Shown here: positions 21,431-33,525 of the stretch, piece after piece
How positions within the stretch are numbered: position 1 is the first letter of the stretch
Layout of the letters: each line of letters opens with the position of its first letter
From: Unio delphinus
Lineage: Eukaryota > Mollusca > Bivalvia > Unionida > Unionidae
Length of the DNA stretch: 64,000 nucleotides
Direction: 5' to 3'
NCBI GenBank assembly: GCA_029339505.1
Contig: JAQISU010000108.1
Span: 21,151,501-21,215,500 of the forward strand
Notes under the pieces: model-generated
The model's database searches: none
What the model saw: only the letters and a program-made list of their open reading frames with translations
Told to the model about the DNA's origin: nothing
Position numbers and translations under genes: made by a program

Positions 21431-22717
21431 GTATATGATCATTAAAATTACAATTCTATAAATGTAAATATTAACAATTGCACAAAACCTTTACGTTCAT
21501 AACGACAAATTTAAAATTAAATTTAAAAACGTCTGTCAGTCACTGCGTCCAGAGAAATGGTCAATAGCTATTTCAAAACTATGTGCATCTGTTTATGATG
21601 GCCATAACACGTATTAAGTTTTAAAGCGACCTATAAATCCATTATGAATACCGAATGACTAGTAGTGTTAATAATATTGTGTTATCCACTCCATTAAACC
21701 ACAAAACAAAAACCATTATCACCAACAAAAGTCGTGAGAGTAGCATGGTTCCTTGATATTTGCTTTTTCCATATTAAAACGACAACATTTACCAAATGTT
21801 ATAGCAATTCATCAAAACAATTGGACAAATTGCTAAAAAAAACAAATAAGACAGTAAATCTAACAATCAATTGACGAGGAAAGTGGTTGGTTGTCAGGTG
21901 ATGACCGTTATATTTATTGTGTTTCAAGACAATTCATCAAATATTATGGGAGTAGTTACTCAGTTGAGAGACTCAAGGAAAATCGGACTGACAGACAGGA
22001 GGATCACTATATATTCCTTTTGCGGTGGTAAAAAATCACTACTATTTTGCAGACCTACCGTTTCATCGGTTTTACCGAAATGATCAGATGGAAACACATA
22101 ATTCATTTTCAGTCGAGTAAGGGTGATAACTCCACCAAAAATGTGTCGAGTAAGCCCTGATCACAAAGCACTTAATTACACCACAATGCATGTAGTGTGC
22201 ACCAAAACTTTTGTACACAAAATCAAAAAGTGTAATAAATCAACCAGAACCTGCTAAGTATATGTAAACCCACTCAGTAAGGGTCATAATTTCACAACAA
22301 TAAGTAAATTTATTTGTAAGCTCAATCGATATGGGTCTTATTTGCATAAACATGTTTTACTGGACGGGCATTGACAATTAATGGAGCAGTCTCACTACGA
22401 GTACCATCAGCATACAGGGTTGATCTACAATGGATTGACGTCCCATTAGGAGTAAACCATGTACCCTTTATGCCATGAAAGCTATAATAGGCTAAATGTA
22501 TTAAACAATTAGTAGAGATTTATAATCTTAAAATTATATAAACGTGCCAGTTTAAGATCTTAATATAACGGTATAGGTATAAAAAGACATTCAAGTATTT
22601 TCAAAATGATTTCTATTAAATAATACTATTAATTCGCAAGATTGATTTAATAAAGTTAAAATTGGGTAAGAATTCTTAAGTAGAGTATGCAAGATTGAAT
22701 TATTAAAAACTATTTAC

Positions 22718-23032
22718 CTGGAATGCCAACAAATAATGCATATAAAAGCAACTCCTGGTCATCCCAGGCAAAATAGGCGCCCTTGTCTGACCATGTTAGT
22801 TCCTCTAAGATGAGATTAAAGGTCGTATCATTTAACACACAGCTGTAAAAGCGATCCCTATAGTGTTGCGAATGACTTGTATATGTACAGCTCTTACGTG
22901 CCACATCATAGATTATATAATCCACGTAATCTAAATCATGATTCTTGCCAATTTTAATTGAAGAAGTGTTGGTGTTAATACACATAAACGGCAGGATCAT
23001 CGGTTTACAAACTTTTCCATTTTGTATGCGAC
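22718..23032 (-). CDS. Ig-type receptor gene, exon 3 (Ig-like domain)
   Basis: A 315-nt exon, phase 1 at both ends, with a polypyrimidine acceptor (TTCTTCTTCTAG) and a GTAAAT donor. It encodes an Ig V-like domain with cysteines at NGKVCKPM, ARKSCTYT and FYSCVLND and the end motif ELTWSDKGAYFAWDD. A second, truncated copy of its 3' half lies at 18815-18965. Confidence 0.7.
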
Positions 23033-24180
23033 CTAGAAGAAGAACGAAATAAAGTGGAGTTATAAAAAGAACAGAACCGAAGATCATACTAGTATGTATA
23101 AAAAAATCTGGTCTCATAGTATCGACTCATATTACTGTCTTCATATGTTTCGATAATAAATTAAATTTTCTTTATTTTAGGTATTTGTTAGCAGAACTGA
23201 TGAGCACATTAAGGAGTTAAGAGGATGGAGAGGCGATATGATCTGTTGGAGACACAGCGGAATTAGATCAACTCGTTATAAGTTTCAGTTCCGTCCATGC
23301 GACAAATGTTTGCGGTTTTGAGCTAAGTACTTATAGGTGGGGCCCATTTTTAAAGCTGTAAACTTGTATTAGCATCCATAGTGAAGATACCATGTACGTA
23401 TGAGGTAGACTCGGCTGCAAATGGCATCCAGTATCCGTTGGGTAATCTTTGTTGCATAACGACGTCCCAGTAGTAGATGGACACCAACATCAGCTGGGCC
23501 ATTTGATTTCATGTATCCTGTCATACCAGTTGTAGTATCCATTTTGGTTATTGACCTGTTTCAATTCAGTCGTCTCTACTACCATCACATGCCGGTTAGG
23601 TAACCTTGCTGTATCTTCTCATTACATTTATAACTGGACAGCAGCATCTGGTAGACGGATAACATATTGTGCATTTGGGGTTATATTTAGCATGACTTGT
23701 GAACTCTAACCAGCTACTCGCCAGGGAACCGCCGTATGTTCCATTAAGAGGGACATCTTTAACCATAAAATCGAAACTTATGTATGTAAGATAAACATTG
23801 GGTTTGCATCCGGCAAACGTATTCTAAAAGTATCTGACCCGTACATCAAGTGAATGAACAAACCATATTTGTTAAAATAATATCGTTGATGAAAAAAAAT
23901 AAAACGTTAGATCTACTAAGAACTAAGAAACGAACTAACTAAATTGTCAGCTAGCTCAAAGAGGACAAAAATCTTATTAGGGCATCGAATGAAATATTCT
24001 GTGGATGTCATTGTTTACAATCTAACATGTATTGATAGACAATGAGACTAATAAACTGAAACGTTACCTTTTTACATGTCTAGGTAAGGTAAACCACACG
24101 TGTTTATAACATATTCCAGTATTCAAATACATCCATCCCAATGAAAACTCGCCCATCCCCAGTCCAATATATCTTGGTCC

Positions 24181-24181
<1 letters not shown>

Positions 24182-24255
<74 letters not shown>
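24182..24255. repeat. (TA)n microsatellite
   Basis: About 37 TA units in the intron next to Ig exon 2. Confidence 0.98.
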
Positions 24256-24256
<1 letters not shown>

Positions 24257-24373
24257 TATTTTACGTACGTGCATACAAGAACATTAAATCAAGTAAATGT
24301 CTTAACATTAAGGGAAGTTGAAAAGAATACATACGTGTGACAAGAATACTTCGTTTTCATTTCTCCAAGGAAC

Positions 24374-24667
24374 CTTCGAAAACTGTATAATTTCCACTGT
24401 CCATAAAACTGACATTTAGTAATAGAAATGTGATATTGTCATTGTTCATGTTTATGTCTTTTATTCTGCCAGTGTAATTTCTACTAACTTCTATGTAGTA
24501 CTCATTGTTCGTATTCGGCACGATGATAATCATATGAATGTCACGTAGCTTGTTTGTAAAACCAGAGAAGTATATCTCAAAACTCTTCCTTCCATCAGTT
24601 GGAATTTCGTCAATGAGCACAACAGTTGCATTATCTCCATGATTGTATATCTCCTGTTTCGAATATG
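24374..24667 (-). CDS. Ig-type receptor gene, exon 2 (Ig-like domain)
   Basis: A 294-nt phase-1/phase-1 exon after a TTATTTTATTCCAG acceptor. It encodes an Ig-like beta sandwich fragment: FEIYFSGFTNKLRDIHMIII in the middle and ITFLLLNVSFMDSGNYTV near the end, the latter carrying the D-x-G-x-Y signature. There are no cysteines, so the usual disulfide is absent, and five or so N-x-S/T sites suggest heavy glycosylation. The donor GTTCCT is weak, but it gives exact phase; using the frame further would hit a stop at 24357. Confidence 0.6.
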
Positions 24668-26528
24668 CTGGAATAAAATAATGCTAATTTAAGTTAAAGT
24701 TAAAATGGAAAGATAGTATTTCACTTCATTCGATTATATTTGATGTAATCTTAATTTTACATTTTAGCTCATATGTAATATATACCTTTCATCGAATCAT
24801 ATATAGTTTTAAGGATAAATAAATTCATTCGGTTATCGAACTATTCGTTCACGTATCCATCGATTCATTAATAACATAAGTGTTATCGATGCGCAGGCAC
24901 TACTGTGATATTTTTTGTAAAATAAAGAATGCTTTTGATTATCTGCACATATTCCTGACTGAAATCTACAACACTTTTCAAAATAAATGATCTTAATTAT
25001 TTCAAGCTTCTAGTTGGATGACGTTCAGACATACTAGCAATTATATCCATTTATACAAATCACCAACATATACATTTTACTTCATACAAATGTTATAGTA
25101 AATATTTGAAACAAAGGTTTTAGGAAATTGTTAAATATTTAGCAAATTCACGGAATCCCCGATACCCTTTAGGTTGCACGGAACCGTTGAAATGTACATG
25201 AATGTTAGGTAATTAATGAAATCTGGTAGAACAAAAAAAAAAACAACGAATCTTAGCTTTCTGGCAGTTGTTATGGTAAAGCTGTTATATCTTAATGGAG
25301 AGTGACTGTGTTGAAAACAGAATTTTTTCAGTGCCTTCATATTAAGGAAATGTGAAAAGGAAATCTTGTCTATCAAACTTCCTTGTTCGGTAGTACATAT
25401 ACGTCTATGATCACATCTATCTCATGTTGACATTTATGATAACACTCCCTCTATTTTGGATCCTTATTATCCCAAGAAGACATTGAAGTACATAATTTAT
25501 ATGCAGTCAATATTAAAGTTCGACATATAACTGAAACATTTATTGTAAGGTTAGCTGTCTGGGTATTACCTGCTAGTTGGGTTGGGTTTGTAGTTTTTAC
25601 TTTGTTATATTTATAGTTGAATAGTTAATCCTACCCATTTATCTTATTAAGATTTGTACTAATTCCGTAGTGTTTTAAATTTGATTAATGCCTCAGACAA
25701 GAATAAGGACTTAACACAAAATAACGTGGATTCGACAATAATTGTATTAACATTTTAATTCCAGTCAGCCTTTCTGTATATTATCGTTTATGTTTTAAAT
25801 AATGAAATGCTTAAATCACGGCATCTTTTTCATCTTCAGTCCTAATAAATCATAATACTGTTATGTGGTTTTACTTTGCAATGTTGATTAGTCATTTTGT
25901 TTTGAAATGTTTTGAATCTCGTCATATGCTTTTGTAATGTAACATTGTATGTTGGACTTCACTTTTTAATTTAGGATGAAATTTATATTTTCAAATTGTT
26001 TAAGTGAATTTGTTTCCCGAAAAATAGATTGCTCATAAAATATCATATTCTTGGGTAGAGACCTTCAAAGTGATTTATAGTGAATTATATTTAACACAAA
26101 CTCACTGTTGATACAACAACACAATACAGGCTTCCACAGACTGTTGAATTTTAATTAAAATCAGAACTTTACATTATGAGGATATGTATCTGTTATTCTA
26201 GGATTATGTTGGGATTTCGTGATTCCATAAGATGTTCCCTCTTTTCGGTTACTTATTTGAGGAGAATAGATTTGTGAGAATATACTTTCCTAATTTCCTT
26301 ATTCTTTATCACTTAAAAACTATTCATACAATATTTCATGTTGTCATATTTGATCAGATCACAATTGGAGTGAATACAGTAATAGTGTGAGAGAAACAAA
26401 TGCATAATGGCGGACGTATTTCTTCCTCTCAGAATGATGCTTAGTTTGCTTTCAAATGCTGTTGAATAAATTTCAAATATAGATATAAAATTATCTTTAG
26501 TGCATTGCAGATGTAATTTTTGTGGACG

Positions 26529-26537
26529 ATATATATA

Positions 26538-26636
<99 letters not shown>
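26529..26636. repeat. (TA)n microsatellite
   Basis: About 50 TA units with two short interruptions, in intron 1 of the receptor gene. Confidence 0.98.
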
Positions 26637-27053
26637 TGAAATGCCGTTCAAACGTTTGTATTTGAATAGCAGACACATTCGTTCCGTATTTAACTAAAAG
26701 CTGTTAAATCGTGAAGTAGAAAATAAGAAATGTATGAAAAGATAAAGGAATAATGTTTGCTATCGTGGCATTAAACTTTTACTATGGAATCTGACTGGAG
26801 ATATGTTTTGTACTTTAGATTGTTTGTAAATGAAAAGTGACTATATTTGTGATTGATATGTCAATTTGTATACTAATATTTTCTAGGTAGGCGATTGACA
26901 ATAATATAGTCAGGCACCTTTTTTGTATTAAATAGCCAGCTAAACCAGTTTATATCATTCCATGCCGTCAACATATATTGCGGCAGTACTAATTACCTGT
27001 TCTTAATATTTTTACATGAAATAGCTTCATTAAACATGAGCAGCTGGACTTAC

Positions 27054-27114
27054 CTTTTATTTGACATGTCACAAACACCACCAGAAAAACGCATATCGTG
27101 GTTACAGTTTCCAT
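27054..27114 (-). CDS. Ig-type receptor gene, exon 1 (signal peptide)
   Basis: ATG at 27114 begins METVTTICVFLVVFVTCQIK, a short N-region, hydrophobic core and small residues: a typical secretory signal peptide. The exon ends in phase 1 at a good donor (AAAAG followed by GTAAGT). The next exon, 24667-24374, starts in the matching phase after a clear acceptor, which supports a gene running right to left. Upstream promoter not identified. Confidence 0.7.
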
Positions 27115-27720
27115 TATTTTGCAAACAGCTGTAGCTCCCAAAAATATTAAAAGTATACAACTACAACTAATTCCTGAAGAAGTAGTCGGTCCCTTTGTAA
27201 TATGTATTACAGTCTATCCTCAGGATCACATATTGTAGAAATGAACAGATTTCACCATTTGTCACAAAATAATTTTAGAAACGTTTGTCGCTAAATCCAA
27301 TTCTTAGGAATTGTAGACATTGAGAAATAGAGCGAGATACGAATACCACACAACAGCATATCAGAACAATAACAAAAGAACATTTCACTAAGTAACGATG
27401 TATGATACGTTTCGGAAGTGAAATAGTGAAGCTCAAGATGTTGGTGGGGGACGTATCAAAAGACGACTGCTTAAAAATTTATGTAATACTTTTATAGAAA
27501 TTGGAAGATATCAGTCATATTAACTAGGAGATAAAAGTTACTGTTTTAATGTTTTCTTTTGAAACGCTCGTCCAGATCCTCTGAGTTAACTCCGCCAGAT
27601 TTTAAGTTATTTCTGTATACTCAGTTATTATATCTTCGACAATAAATAAGGAACTAAGTAAATAATACAAATTATCTCAAACAGGTGCTTGAATAGATTG
27701 AGTCAATCCATATATGATTA

Positions 27721-28700
27721 TGCTTTCATTTTGTTCCATAACGTGTAATGTCTGAGAGTCGCAGTAAACTCACAGAAACATACTTTGCATAAATTTTCTC
27801 TCAAGCGTCAATGAAATATGTTTCAGACATGTATTTACTGGCTTTATAATTTCATTCTTGCTGTATTGCTATAGAATGTACCATACTAAATTTCTTCGAT
27901 ACTATAATTATCGAGGACTGATACATTCGTGATTAATTTCTAACATAAATGTACATAGAAGTTATACATTGTTTGTAACAATGTTATTTACATCATAGAG
28001 ATGTGAGTGATCATTATAAAACTATGCAATATATGTTTTAATAATACAAATTAAAGTTACAATATATTTTGTAAATCACGTGCACTAAAACTGCACACAA
28101 AATGGATAAGACCACATATTTGAAACAATATAAAACTTAATTTGCTATCCACGAAATCTATTGTAAGATATATCTGTGTGACCAATTTATTACACTGAAA
28201 ATAAATAAATATGTAGCTAATACGTTCCATTGAAACAACATGAAAATTGATTCAGGAAATCCAGTCTTGTCTTCGTTTTCTTCCATAACGTTTAACGTGT
28301 GAAACTGGAAAAAAACATCCCAAATATATGTTTTATATACTTTGTGAAGCTTTAGAAACCATATTTGCAGGCAATTATTTACTGGGTTTTTCATTTCGTG
28401 CTTACTGTATATCCATGGTATATACGACACCACATTTGATCCCTACACAAATTATCGCGGACTGATATATTCTTAAGCAATGTAGATCATTAATGTACAT
28501 GGAGGTTTTACATTGTTTGTAATAGTGTTATTTAGATCATGTAGATGTTTATGATCATTATAAAACTATAAAATATATGTTTTAATGAGACAATTTAAAT
28601 ATGCAGTATATTTTGTAAATCACAAATCACACAAAAAGAATACAAGTCCACAATAATTGAAACAATATAAAAATTAATTTGCTGTCCATAAAATCTAATT
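27721..28700. repeat. Tandem duplication upstream of the receptor gene
   Basis: Two diverged copies (about 27721-28160 and 28261-28700), 540 bp apart. Both contain TTACATTGTTTGTAA, GATCATTATAAAACTAT and TATTTTGTAAATCAC and end with TTTGCTRTCCAYRAAATCTA. Confidence 0.75.
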
Positions 28701-30367
28701 AGTTCAACATTAAATTAACACAAATAAACTAAATTAAAATTGCTTTTGTGCAGTCATGTTAAGTTGCAGAAGTCGAACACACGGACGATTATACAAGTTG
28801 ACACTCATTCGTACGTACATAGTAAAATAGAAATTTGGAAAGGACACAACGAAAGTAGATAAGCTGCCACCAGTTAGTGATGGGATGATTTGCCGTTAAC
28901 ATCTGAGAGCAGGAAATGAAAGTACAACTGATTACAATCTTCACTAAGATATATTGATATAGAATACAATTATCGCACAATGTCACTAAAATAATGAGTT
29001 CACCAAGACAACCTACATTAAACAATGGTTTTTTGTTGTATATAAAAATGCAACATATGAAATAGAACTTTATCACAGAATCAGGTCTTTAGGCAGGAAA
29101 ATGACTTCATTATATAAGAAACAATCTAACGAAGACTTTATGTAGCGAAAGAAGGTCCGGAAAACCCGTCTCTCCACCCTTCAAACACCAGTCACGAACC
29201 AAACACTATAAAAAATAAGTACAAAAAAGAACCAACATGCGAGAAACGCATGTGGGAGCGTTTGCCAGAATCTTCCTGTGAGTTGATGGTACTTGACCGA
29301 GAGTCTTCAATGTTCTTCCTCCACCATGTGCTAAGAAATGGCGTTAAACCCATAAACCAAATAAAAGTAATTTACTTATTTCCCATACAGAGCTTTAACA
29401 TAAAACTTTTTAGAAACCTCACCAATTTTGATTTTTCTTTCCCTAGGTACCATTTGATATATCAGAGTCTGAGAAATTATAAGTGAAATTTGCGGTCAAT
29501 ATTACAGAGACGCATACATTGGTGTTAAGCTTGCGTTTTCTGAACCAAAGAAAAGGAAATATGAGGAATACGGAAGAGTTCAGTCGAAGTCTGTAAGATT
29601 TAATTTCCAGGTAATTGACATCTCACCTCTGTTGTCTCGGGATTAGGCGATGTAGGCATGTGAGAATTCTTGACAGGAGCTTCCCAGTGATCGGTTGTTA
29701 TTATTTGCTCATTTGAAGTAATCTTAATTCATCAATTATACTGTTAGCCATGTAAATCTGTGATGAAAAATGGCATGAAACCCACAAGCTAACTAAAGTT
29801 ATTAATTTATTTGTAACGCAAAGATGCAAGATAATAATTTATTCTTAAAAAAATGTTCCTTTCACTACATACCATGCTTGATAAGAGAGTTAAAAATCAT
29901 GTACGGAATTTGCCGCTAATGAGAAAATTCGATTATAAACTTGATGTAGTTTCTGAATAAAAGATCGGAAAAGGAAGGTAAATAATGATACGCAAGGATT
30001 CAGTTGAATGTGAAAAAGAGTTAATGTACCAGAGACCATTTGTACACTTGTAAGATGTAAACATGTTGAGAAATTATGTCATTTATTTGACCTTTTTCTT
30101 TGATGAAGCAACTAAATAAATCAATACATTTTCTTTTGAAATAATACCCACATTCTGAGATATAACAAGTTCTGAAAGTATTAATAAACTCGTAATATTC
30201 CTTTAGGTTAGAAATGTCTTAGGTTTGACAGGCTGAAACACTGCATGGTAACTACATTTATATTGTGTGTAAGATATGAAATGTTTACTCTGCAGAAATT
30301 AAGGATGACTGATAAATTTATTTTTTAGAAAGTGGGTTGACATGTACAGTTAAGAATAAACACCAGG
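28701..30367. other. Host DNA without recognised gene
   Basis: AT-rich sequence between the receptor-gene upstream duplication and the gypsy LTR. Several short open frames, none with domain-like composition or splice support. Confidence 0.5.
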
Positions 30368-31043
30368 TGTGGACCTCATTTCTAACCTGGCTTCAGAGTT
30401 GTAAACAAGCTTTTAAAATGATTGGTTGGTTCCAAGGACATTATGGAGCTTTGTTATTATAAATTTTTCTATTTTTAGTTGGTCATACGGTGTGTACGTG
30501 ATTTTATGAACGTAAATTTGTTCTAAAAGATTCTAGACGATCATGTGACCCCTTTCTTGTTTACGTAAAACAGGTATATAAATTATGTTTTGGAGCGAAC
30601 TATTTAGTAGAAATTGGGCTGTTAGAATACTAATTTGTGTGTCGTTTTGAGTTATTTTAAGTTACCTTCTATTTGAAATTATTTAAATTCATTTGGATCA
30701 AGAGGATTTATTTTGTTATTTATCCGGAAAGTATTTATGCTCATTCAATTCCATTGCCAAGAACTGACTTCATCACGTGACATCGTCTTCCATCTTGGAT
30801 ACTTCACTAAGATTCGAACTTGGAATTATTTGGACATTTTATTACCAGTACGTTTGCAATTTCTCTAGTGGATAATATTTTCAATTATTTTTGGATTAAC
30901 TTTGGAAATGATTCTTAAAACCGTAAGTTTATTTTTCTTTTCTGGAAAATATTTATGCTCAATAAATTGTTTATTAAGTTTTTACAAGCTTGTTATTTTC
31001 ACTCTTTCTATGTTACTGTTTATTCGAGCCTAAGCACGTCACA
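30368..31043 (+). repeat. Probable 5' LTR of the gypsy element
   Basis: The block starts TGTGGACC and ends GTCACA, giving the TG...CA ends expected of an LTR. It contains a TATA box (TATATAAA, 30575-30582) and an AATAAA polyadenylation signal (30961-30966) in the right order for U3-R-U5. Just downstream lies TGTGACCTCGCC, placed like a primer-binding site. The second LTR is outside the window, so the borders are inferred from ends and signals only. Confidence 0.4.
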
Positions 31044-31199
31044 TAGAAATTGTGACCTCGCCTGAGATTGGGATCATTGGAATTTGGCTAAAAATTATTT
31101 CAGAAAACTTTGTTTTAAGTTTGAATTCCCCTAGTTTTTGAAAAGTTTTTTTTAATCTTTAGTGAGATTGACAGGCTTGTATTAAAATTACATCTAAAG

Positions 31200-31427
31200 T
31201 AGAAATATTTCTTTCTAATGCTACTCAGGAGCAATTAGATCTTTTCAAAAAAGATGAGTTGATTCAACTTGCCAGAAAATGTGATCTTTCTGAAGTCAAA
31301 GCTTTTTTTAACGAAACAAGATATCAAAAAGATTTTGGTACAATATTTGGTAGAAAAGAAAGGTTTGGAAAAAATAGCTTTGATTTCGGTCAGTAAGTCT
31401 GCATCAGACTCTGACATAGAAATAAAG
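31200..31427 (+). pseudogene. Gypsy gag, N-terminal part, frameshifted and cut by copy B
   Basis: The first frame encodes a segment with motif FKKDELIQLA, typical of the N-terminal helix of mollusc gypsy gag proteins. The homology then shifts to another frame near 31300, with the motif TKQDIKKILVQYLVEKKG, so there is at least one indel. The second frame runs into the terminal repeat of copy B at 31433. The gag coiled-coil region resumes in the same phase after 62540, which fixes the insertion point. Upstream borders are approximate because no convincing start codon is seen. Confidence 0.75.
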
Positions 31428-31432
31428 AAATT
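31428..31432. repeat. Target-site duplication of copy B, left
   Basis: AAATT directly precedes the terminal tip AGTAGTAGAGAGGG and is repeated at 62535-62539 directly after the other tip. Only one copy is needed to restore the gag frame. Confidence 0.9.
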
Positions 31433-31670
31433 AGTAGTAGAGAGGGTGAACAGACTTTTGGCTGAAAAGGACCGACAGAAAAAAAGGATCGACAGACTTT
31501 TGGCTGAAAAGGACCGACAGAAAAAGGGATCGACAGACTTTTTGCCGAAAAGGATCGACATCAGAAAAAAGGATCGACAAAGCGTCGACACCAGACCAAC
31601 TTGCTAGCAATTCATAAAAAAAAGATGCCATTTAGTTGACGTTCACCTCCTCGGCTGCTAATGCGCTAAC
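31433..31670 (+). repeat. Terminal inverted repeat of copy B, left
   Basis: 238 bp, nearly identical to the reverse complement of 62297-62534; the only clear differences seen are two bases in the outer tip (AGTAGTAG here, AGCAGCAG at the right). It starts with the family tip and ends inside with an inverted, slightly diverged tip (GTTCACCTCCTCGGCTGCT at 31640-31658). Between them are tandem units based on CGACAGACTTTTGGCTGAAA. Confidence 0.93.
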
Positions 31671-31709
31671 AATTTTTTTACGATGAAAGTCTTTAAGACG
31701 AAAATCCTT

Positions 31710-33035
31710 TCAGGACTGTACAAACAAACTAATTTGTAAAACCTCACCTCGTAAATCAATCAGATTATTAGATTGGTCAGTGAGTTTGAAATTAATTCTC
31801 GTTAACAAATTATTATGACATCGCATATAGACTAGATTAGTTGGGTCTTCAATAATTAGAAATCCTGGAGGAGCCGTTGGTGCAAATGAATATAAAATAT
31901 ATCCTTGCTGAGCTTGATTTGATTGTTCGAGATTTATTTGATAATTTCCTTCGATAACATCACATACTAAATTGAGTGCAATCACCGTTGAAATATTCAC
32001 ATTGTTCGGAGCAATATGTCTACCGCCGCCTTCTGGATCATTATTATATTTCAGAATATTTGCTGTAGGATTCTTCAATTTTTTCCAATTATCGTGGATT
32101 CTTTTGAACCCAATATCAATAACATCGTTAAGTTCTTTCTTTAGTTTATCCGGGTTATACCCAGGGATTTTAGATGTTTGAATATCCTCTTTTGGGATAT
32201 TGAATTCTACCGCAAACACTTCTTTATAAATTTCACTCATTAATACTTGTTGAATAATTTGCGTATGAAATGTTTCCATATCGTTGATGATTTTGTTACC
32301 TGTTTGTACTACACTAATAAACTCGTTTTTGGTGAGAGAGCCGGATTTGATGGATATTAACAATAATGAAAAATCATTATTCATCGCTGTTAAGTTTTCT
32401 TTGATTAGGTGGGTGTAAAATATCATATTATTTTTATTGTCGTATCCTATAAATTTGGGAGAATAATCTTGATAACTTTTTATTGGATTATCAGGTTTCA
32501 TCTTGTCTGTGACATAATCGGATTTTACAGGTTCTGGTATATCAACAGTTTCTCGTTGAGGTGGTAGTTCAGGCCATCCTAACACTGATCTTATAGAACT
32601 TTGATAAATATCTACAACATACCCAGGGGAATTAATCTCGATCGCAGATGATAACGTCGGCTCGTGAACCGTTATAGCGATTTTCGATTCTTTTCCGGTG
32701 AGAGATTTTATTCTGCGTTGAAATTCAGCATTGATCTGTTCGATTTGATATGACCCAGTTGGTAACGAGACAACCTGCCAATCTGGAGTTCCGTCTTCAC
32801 GATTTTTCCACGCGAATACCAAGGAATTATTTGGTTGTTGACCACCAAATGCTACCGATCTAATATTAGGCCAGCTATGATATACTCGTAGTTTTGCTAG
32901 TGCGATCTCTCTCACGGGAACGGGGATTGGAAAATTCACACTAAATTCAGGACGTGTTGAGGTTACTGATATCGTGCTTGTTTTCACCGGTGTTGTATTT
33001 GTTACTATTTGTTGAAGTAGTTCTTGCGACGACAT
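31710..33035 (-). CDS. Putative penton-like minor capsid protein (copy B)
   Basis: 441 aa, homologous over its whole length to the copy C protein, with the same IALAKLRVYHSWPNI, PTGSYQIEQIN and AQQGYILYSFAPTAPPG motifs; the middle third is divergent and shorter. The frame is intact. The stop lies about 40 bp inside the left terminal repeat boundary, and the start overlaps the membrane-protein gene by 89 bp. Confidence 0.65.
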   Translation of the reverse strand: MSSQELLQQIVTNTTPVKTSTISVTSTRPEFSVNFPIPVPVREIALAKLRVYHSWPNIRSVAFGGQQPNNSLVFAWKNREDGTPDWQVVSLPTGSYQIEQINAEFQRRIKSLTGKESKIAITVHEPTLSSAIEINSPGYVVDIYQSSIRSVLGWPELPPQRETVDIPEPVKSDYVTDKMKPDNPIKSYQDYSPKFIGYDNKNNMIFYTHLIKENLTAMNNDFSLLLISIKSGSLTKNEFISVVQTGNKIINDMETFHTQIIQQVLMSEIYKEVFAVEFNIPKEDIQTSKIPGYNPDKLKKELNDVIDIGFKRIHDNWKKLKNPTANILKYNNDPEGGGRHIAPNNVNISTVIALNLVCDVIEGNYQINLEQSNQAQQGYILYSFAPTAPPGFLIIEDPTNLVYMRCHNNLLTRINFKLTDQSNNLIDLRGEVLQISLFVQS

Positions 33036-33501
33036 TATTATTATTATTATTCTGCTCTAATTTCAGCATTGTTGATTTATACAATTGAGCCATAGTTGAG
33101 AATTCGCTATCTGATATTGTTGTGTCATCCAACGACGATGATATCAACGAGGATAATTGCGAGTAACCGGCAGATGCAATGTGAAATTTTATTACATAAT
33201 TGTGTAGTTTACTCTGGCTACACGATGATAGTTTTTTTGTGATCCCGGTTAATATTCCGGCGATTGTAGCTATCGAAGAAATAACGATTGGTACTACAAC
33301 CGGAGCAATCATAGTAACCGAGGATAATATTATTCCAGCCGCGGTGATTATTCCCGATACTGAATACACGGTGACATCAACTGCGGTTATTCTTCGTTGG
33401 TATTTTTTTATTTTTATTTGATACTCCTCAGTGAGTGTTTTAAGTTGCGTGTTAAACTCTTTGACTTGATCATAGCGATACTGATTCGATGATGGGGTCA
33501 T
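32947..33501 (-). CDS. Two-helix membrane protein (copy B)
   Basis: A 184-aa homologue of the copy C protein: coiled-coil start (VKEFNTQLKTLTEEYQIKIKK), two hydrophobic segments around residues 50-72 and 76-98, then the conserved KKLSSCSQSKLHNY motif. The C-terminal tail is Asn-rich because of an (AAT)n tract overlapping the penton start. The frame is open. Confidence 0.7.
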   Translation of the reverse strand: MTPSSNQYRYDQVKEFNTQLKTLTEEYQIKIKKYQRRITAVDVTVYSVSGIITAAGIILSSVTMIAPVVVPIVISSIATIAGILTGITKKLSSCSQSKLHNYVIKFHIASAGYSQLSSLISSSLDDTTISDSEFSTMAQLYKSTMLKLEQNNNNNNVVARTTSTNSNKYNTGENKHDISNLNTS

Positions 33502-33525
33502 TTTATTTTAAAAGCGCTAGCATTT

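Noticed and set aside
28158..29486. Several 80-95-codon frames in host DNA
   Set aside because: No domain-like composition, splice signals or repeats in protein space; expected by chance in AT-rich DNA.
31428..31433. Six-base target duplication AAATTA for copy B
   Set aside because: The sixth base is also the first base of the element tip, and the copy C junction allows only five, so five is the consistent reading.
31235..31631. Open frames inside the copy B terminal repeat (also 62336-62753)
   Set aside because: They arise from the tandem units, appear on both strands and run through the insertion boundary into gag.
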